Shown here piece by piece: positions 58,055 through 64,000 of a DNA stretch of 64,000 nucleotides. The position numbers and the translations under genes are program-made. The notes under the pieces are model-generated. The model was not told where the DNA came from and did no database searches. It worked only from the letters and a program-made list of their open reading frames with translations. The stretch comes from Marthasterias glacialis (lineage: Eukaryota > Echinodermata > Asteroidea > Forcipulatida > Asteriidae). Each line of letters starts with the position of its first letter. Positions within the stretch are counted from its first letter, which is position 1. The stretch spans positions 6,876,171-6,940,170 of the forward strand of contig OU452236.1 in the NCBI GenBank assembly GCA_911728455.2. Reading direction: 5' to 3'.

Positions 58055-59905
58055 GCCTGTCTAATGGCACTTTTGTACACGAAACTGTAACAGAGTGAAA
58101 ACAAGACTTAGCAACGGCTCTATCTCCCAAAGTATTGGCGGCAAACTGACAAGTTTAACACTGTTGGAAAGCCCTGCTCATGGGCTTTCCGAAAATGCCG
58201 GTCTTGGGGCTGCAGGATAAACAGGGAGGATGTCAGGGACCGCGGAGTGAGGACACCCCGACGATGTCCAGTGCATACGGCCATGCTGTGTGTACGTCAA
58301 CAATAGCCAAGGCCACTACGTGTGTGCTGGACCAAAGCGAGCAAAAAAAACGCCGAAAAAAGAAGTCGGCAGCGCCACGGCCAATAACTCTAGAAATAAT
58401 GGGGCTAGAGAGAAATTTCTTGTACCTGCAGGTAGCTGCCATAATCCTGCATCTGAAAATCTGGTTTTGCCGGCCAGCCAGGACCATCTTCCGCCTTGAA
58501 ACTACCAGGGAGCGGGCTGCTCCGAATGCGCTTGAAACGCCTGTCTCATGGCACTTTTGTACACGAAACTGTAACAGAGTGAAAACAAGACTTAGCAACG
58601 GCTCTATCTCCCAAAGTATTGGCGGCAAACTGACAAGTCTGACACTGTTGGAAAGCCCTGCTCATGGGCTTTCCGAAAATATTGCTCTTGTGGCTTTGAG
58701 ATAAACAGGGAGGATGTCAGGGACCGCAGAGTGAGGACACCCCGACGATGTCCAGTGCATACGGCCATGCTGTGTGTACGTCAACAATAGCCAAGGCCAC
58801 TACGTGTGTGCTGGACCGAAGCCAGCAAAAAACGCCGAAAAAGAAGTCGGCAGAGCCACGGCCAATAACTCTATAAATAATGGGACTAGAGAGAAATTGT
58901 TTGTACCTGCAGGTAGCTACCATAGTCCTGCATCCGAAAATCTGGTTTTGCCGGCCAGCCAGGACCATCTTCCGCCTTGAAACTACCAGGGAGCGGGCTG
59001 CTCCGAATGCGCTTCAAACGCCTGTCTAATGGCACTTTTGTACACGAAACTGTAACAGAGTGAAAACAAGACTTAGCAACGGCTCTATCTCCCAAAGTAT
59101 TGGCGGCAAACTGACAAGTTTAACACTGTTGGAAAGCCCTGCTCATGGGCTTTCCGAAAATGCCGGTCTTGGGGCTGCAGGATAAACAGGGAGGATGTCA
59201 GGGACCGCGGAGTGAGGACACCCCGACGATGTCCAGTGCATACGGCCATGCTGTGTGTACGTCAACAATAGCCAAGGCCACTACGTGTGTGCTGGACCAA
59301 AGCGAGCAAAAAAAACGCCGAAAAAAGAAGTCGGCAGCGCCACGGCCAATAACTCTAGAAATAATGGGGCTAGAGAGAAATTTCTTGTACCTGCAGGTAG
59401 CTGCCATAATCCTGCATCTGAAAATTTGGTTTTGCCGGCCAGCCAGGACCATCTTCCGCCTTGAAACTACCAGGGAGCGGGCTGCTCCGAATGCGCTTGA
59501 AACGCCTGTCTCATGGCACTTTTGTACACGAAACTGTAACAGAGTGAAAACAAGACTTAGCAACGGCTCTATCTCCCAAAGTATTGGCGGCAAACTGACA
59601 AGTCTGACACTGTTGGAAAGCCCTGCTCATGGGCTTTCCGAAAATATTGGTCTTGTGGCTTTGAGATAAACAGGGAGGATGTCAGGGACCGCGGAGTGAG
59701 GACACCCCGACGATGTCCAGTGCATACGGCCATGCTGTGTGTACGTCAACAATAGCCAAGGCCACTACGTGTGTGCTGGACCGAAGCCAGCAAAAAACGC
59801 CGAAAAAGAAGTCGGCAGAGCCACGGCCAATAACTCTATAAATAATGGGACTAGAGAGAAATTGTTTGTACCTGCAGGTAGCTACCATAGTCCTGCATCC
59901 GAAAA
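58055..59905 (+). repeat. two-monomer duplication, offset 965 bp
   Basis: Positions 58,055-58,939 recur at 59,020-59,904. They share ggaccaaagcgagc, gcatctgaaaat, cttgaaacgcctgtctcatgg and gagccacggccaataactctataaataa. A few substitutions separate them, including attgctcttg against attggtcttg near 58,682 and 59,647. Confidence 0.85.
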
Positions 59906-61199
59906 TCAGGTTTTCCCGGCCAGCCAGGACCATCTTCCGCCTTGAAACTACCAGGGAGCGGGGTTGCTCCGAATGCGCTTCAAACGCGTGTCTAATGGCA
60001 CTTTTGTACACGAAACTGTAACAGAGTGAAAACAAGACTTAGCAACGGCTCTATCTCCCAAAGTATTGGCGGCAAACTGACAAGTCTGACACTGTTGGAA
60101 AGCCGTGCTCATGGGCTTTGCAAAAATGCCAGTCTTGGGGCTGCAGGATAAACAGGGAGGATGTCAGGGACCGCGGAGTGAGGACACCCCGACGATGTCC
60201 AGTGCATACGGCCATGCTGTGTGTACGTCAACAATAGCCAAGGCCACTACGTGTGTGCTGGACCGAAGCCAGCAAAAAAACGCCGAAAAAGAAGTTGGCA
60301 GCGCCACGGCCAATAACTCTAGAAATAATGGGGCTAGAGAGAAATTTCTTGTAACTGCAGGTAGCTGCCATAGTCCTGCATCCGAAAATCTGGTTTTCCC
60401 GGCCAGCCAGGACCATCTTCCGCCTTGAAACTACCAGGGAGCGGGCTGCTCCGAATGTGCTTCAAACGCCTGTCTAATGGCACTTTTGTACACGAAACTG
60501 TAACAGAGTGAAAACAAGTATTAGCAACGGCTCTATCTCCTAAAGTATTGGCGGCAAACTGACAAGTGTGACACTGTTGGAAAGCCCTGCTCATGGGCTT
60601 TGCAAAAATGCCGGTCTTGGGGCTGCAGGATCAATAGGGAGGATGTCAGGGACCGCAGAGTGAGGACACCCCGACGATGTCCAGTGCATACGGCCATGCT
60701 GTGTGTACGTCAACAATAGCCAAGGCCACTACGTGTGTGCTCGACCAAAGCCAGCAAAAAAACGCCGAAAAAAGAAGTCGGCAGCGCCACGGCCAATAAC
60801 TCTAGAAATAATGGGGCTAGAGAGAAATTTCTTGTACCTGCAGGTAGCTGCCATAGTCCTGCATCCGAAAATCTGGTTTTCCCGGCCAGCCAGGACCATC
60901 TTCCGCCTTGAAACTACCAGGGAGCGGGCTGCTCCGAATGTGCTTCAAACGCCTGTCTAATGGCACTTTTGTACACGAAACTGTAACAGAGTGAAAACAA
61001 GACTTAGCAACGGCTCTATCTCCCAAAGTATTGGCGGCAAACTGACAAGTCTGACACTGTTGGAAAGCCCTGCTCATGGGCTTTCCGAAAATTTAGGTGT
61101 TGTGGCTTTGGGATAAACAGGGAGGATGTCAGGGACCGCGGAGTGAGGACACCCCGACGATGTCCAATGCATACGGCTATGCTGTGTGTACGTCAACAA

Positions 61200-62040
61200 T
61201 AGCCAAGGCCACTACGTGTGTGCTGGACCGAAGCCAGCAAAAAACGCCGAAAAAGAAGTCGGCAGCGCCACGGCCAATAACTCTAGAAATAATGGGACTA
61301 GAGAGAAATTGTTTGTACCTGCAGGTAGCTACCATAGTCCTGCATACGAAAATCTGGTTTTGCCGGCCAGCCAGGACCATCTTCCGCCTTGAAACTACCA
61401 GGGAGCGGGCTGCTCCGAATGCGCTTCAAACGCCTGTCTAATGGCACTTTTGTACACGAAACTGTAACAGAGTGAAAACAAGACTTAGCAACGGCTCTAT
61501 CTCCCAAAGTATTGGCGGCAAACTGACAAGTTTAACACTGTTGGAAAGCCCTGCTCATGGGCTTTCCGAAAATGCCGGTCTTGGGGCTGCAGGATAAACA
61601 GGGAGGATGTCAGGGACCGCGGAGTGAGGACATCCCGACGATGTCCAGTGCATACGGCCATGCTGTGTGTACGTCAACAATAGCCAAGGCCACTACGTGT
61701 GTGCTGGACCGAAGCCAGCAAAAAACGCCGAAAAAGAAGTCGGCAGCGCCACGGCCAATAACTCTAGAAATAATGGGACTAGAGAGAAATTGTTTGTACC
61801 TGCAGGTAGCTACCATAGTCCTGCATACGAAAATCTGGTTTTGCCGGCCAGCCAGGACCATCTTCCGCCTTGAAACTACCAGGGAGCGGGCTGCTCCGAA
61901 TGCGCTTCAAACGCCTGTCTAATGGCACTTTTGTACACGAAACTGTAACAGAGTGAAAACAAGACTTAGCAACGGCTCTATCTCCCAAAGTATTGGCGGC
62001 TAACTGACAAGTCTAACACTGTTGGAAAGCCCTGCTCATG
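61200..62040 (+). repeat. single-monomer duplication, offset 481 bp
   Basis: The monomer containing atgggactagag, ggtagctaccatag and gcatacgaaaatc (about 61,290-61,350) recurs 481 bp later (about 61,770-61,830). The rare gcatacgaaaat variant occurs only in these two units, so one monomer was copied next to itself. Confidence 0.85.
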
Positions 62041-64000
62041 GGCTTTCCGAAAATGCCGGTCTTGGGGCTGCAGGATAAACAGGGAGGATGTCAGGGACCG
62101 CGGAGTGAGGACATCCCGACGATGTCCAGTGCATACGGCCATGCTGTGTGTACGTCAACAATAGCAAAGGCCACTACGTGTGTGCTGGACCGAAGCGAGC
62201 AAAAAAAAGCGCCGAAAACAGAAGTCGGCAGCGCCACGGCCAATAACTCTAGAAATAATGGGGCTAGAGAGAAATTTCTTGTACCTGCAGGTAGCTGCCA
62301 TAATCCTGCATCTGAAAATCTGGTTTTGCCGGCCAGCCAGGACCATCTTCCGCCTTGAAACTACCAGGGAGCGGGCTGCTCCGAATGCGCTTCAAACGCC
62401 TGTCTAATGGCACTTTTGTACACGAAACTGTAACAGAGTGTAAACAAGACTTAGCAACGGCTCTATCTCCCAAAGTATTGGCGGCAAACTGACAAGTCTG
62501 ACACTGTTGGAAAGCCCTGCTCATGGGCTTTCCGAAAATGCCGGTCTTGTGGCTTTGGGATAAACAGGGAGGATGTCAGGGACCGCGGAGTGAGGACACC
62601 CCGACGATGTCCAGTGCATACGGCCATGCTGTGTGTAAGTCAACAATAGCCAAGGCCACTACGTGTGTGCTGGACCGAAGCCAGCAAAAAACGCCGAAAA
62701 AAGAAGTCGGCAGAGCCACGGCCAATAACTCTAGAAATAATGGGGCTAGAGAGAAATTGTTTGTACCTGCAGGTAGCTGCCATAGTCTTGCATTCGAAAA
62801 TCTGGTTTTGCCGGCCAGCCAGGACCATCTTCCGCCTTGAAACTACCAGGGAGCGGGGTTGCTCCGAATGCGCTTCAAACGCCTGTCTAATGGCACTTTT
62901 GTACACGAAACTGTAACAGAGTGAAACCAAGACTTAGCAACGGCTCTATCTCCCAAAGTATTGGCGGCAAACTGACAAGTCTGACACTCTTGGAAAGCCC
63001 TGCTCATGGGCTTTGCAAAAATGCCAGTCTTGGGGCTGCAGGATAAACAGGGAGGATGTCAGGGACCGCGGAGTGAGGACACCCCGACGATGTCCAGTGC
63101 ATACGGCCATGCTGTGTGTACGTCAACAATAGCCAAGGCCACTACGTGTGTGCTGGACCAAAGCGAGCAAAAAAAACGCCGAAAAAAGAAGTCGGCAGCG
63201 CCACGGCCAATAACTCTAGAAATAATGGGGCTAGAGAGAAATTTCTTGTACCTGCTGGTAGCTGCCATAATCCTGCATCCGAAAATCTGGTTTTGCCGGC
63301 CAGCCAGGACCATCTTCCGCCTTGAAACTACCAGGGAGCGGGCTGCTCCGAATGCGCTTCAAACGCCTGTCTAATGGCACTTTTGTACACGAAACTGTAA
63401 CAGAGTGAAAACAAGACTTAGCAACGGCTCTATCTCCCAAAGTATTGGCGGCAAACTGACAAGTCTGACACTGTTGGAAAGCCCTGCTAATGGGCTTTCC
63501 GAAAATATTGGTCTTGTGGCTTTGGGATAAACAGGGAGGATGTCAGGGACCGCGGAGTGAGGACACCCCGACGATGTCCAGTGCATACGGCCATGCTGTG
63601 TGTACGTCAACAATAGCCAAGGCCACTACGTGTGTGCTGGACCGAAGCCAGCAAAAAACGCCGAAAAAAGAAGTCGGCAGCGCCACGGCCAATAACTCTA
63701 GAAATAATGGGGCTAGAGAGAAATTGTTTGTACCTGCAGGTAGCTACCATAGTCCTGCATCCGAAAATCTGGTTTTCCCGGCCAGCCAGGACCATCTTCC
63801 GCCTTGAAACTACCAGGGAGCGGGCTGCTCCGAATGCGCTTCAAACGCCTGTCTAATGGCACTTTTGTACACGAAACTGTAACAGAGTGAAAACAAGACT
63901 TAGCAACGGCTCTATCTCCCAAAGTATTGGCGGCAAACTGACAAGTTTAACACTGTTGGAAAGCCCTGCTCATGGGCTTTCCGAAAATGCCGGTCTTGGG

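Larger units (their letters stand above)
11781..64000 (+). repeat. giant satellite array, about 108 monomers of about 483 bp
   Basis: A single block recurs head to tail from 11,781 to the end of the window without unrelated sequence. Anchors such as ctgttggaaagccctgct repeat at, for example, 16,529, 17,010, 17,493, 18,459 and 18,944, which gives 481-485 bp spacing. 52.2 kb divided by 483.5 gives about 108 copies, agreeing with a hand count of the anchor. Most copies carry ctctagaaataatggggctagag, tacctgcaggtagc, ggaccgcggagtgaggacac and gtgctggaccgaagccagc. Single-base and A-run indels shift the open frames between copies, so it is non-coding. Function is unknown: it could be pericentromeric, centromeric or another heterochromatic satellite. 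The right end is not reached. Confidence 0.98.

Noticed and set aside
13034-63922. Hundreds of open frames of 60-177 codons on both strands of the array, such as the frames that read MGFAKMPVLGLQDKQGG and MFSLCYSFVYKSAIRQAFEAHSEQP
   Set aside because: They recur with the monomer on both strands, are joined or broken by one- and two-base indels in A runs and in gtgtgt, resemble no known protein, and show no splice sites or start context. They are by-products of a stop-poor repeat.
11781-64000. CRISPR array
   Set aside because: The repeats are about 483 bp with no short repeat-unique spacer alternation, and the flanking gene is a spliced animal gene.
11781-64000. Tandem rDNA, 5S, histone or snRNA gene cluster
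   Set aside because: The monomer contains no recognisable 5S, U-snRNA or histone sequence and is too short for rDNA.

Overview
The window is nuclear DNA from an animal, most likely an echinoderm and perhaps a sea star. It has spliced genes with GT..AG introns, tRNA-derived SINEs with ATT-repeat tails, MITE-like elements and a very large satellite array. The taxon is inferred from the style of the repeats and from a protein that resembles deuterostome SKIV2L; nothing here names a species.

Left part (1-9,896, minus strand): the 5' portion of one gene, SKIC2 (SKIV2L), the Ski2-type DExH RNA helicase of the cytoplasmic SKI complex. Fifteen coding exons can be read. All join in frame at GT/AG sites and give about 691 N-terminal residues: the Ski2 N-terminal region, an acidic linker, the Walker A motif AHTSAGKT, the DEVH box, SAT, and the start of the second RecA domain. 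The rest of the gene lies off the left edge. Its introns hold two families of tRNA-derived SINE (each with copies in both orientations), a MITE with near-perfect terminal inverted repeats, a minisatellite rich in degenerate TTAGGG-like units, and other interspersed repeats.

Middle part (9,897-11,780): the upstream flank of SKIC2, with no gene I can support. It holds a diverged second MITE copy, a perfect 11-bp hairpin, and a 454-bp inverted-repeat element (11,327-11,780) whose right end coincides with the start of the satellite.

Right part (11,781-64,000, 82% of the window): one uninterrupted head-to-tail satellite with a monomer of about 483 bp and roughly 108 copies, running off the right edge. 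The first three to four monomers are diverged; the rest are highly similar. The array is patterned rather than uniform. It contains a near-identical 6-monomer duplication (2,902 bp), a 5-monomer one (2,412 bp), a long stretch with a 3-monomer A-A-B higher-order period (about 1,449 bp), 4- and 4.5-monomer repeats, dimer and monomer duplications, one half-monomer junction and one 140-bp deletion. Each monomer carries a conserved perfect-stem hairpin and other palindromes. The many open frames of 60-177 codons in the array are by-products of the repeat, and I do not annotate them as genes.
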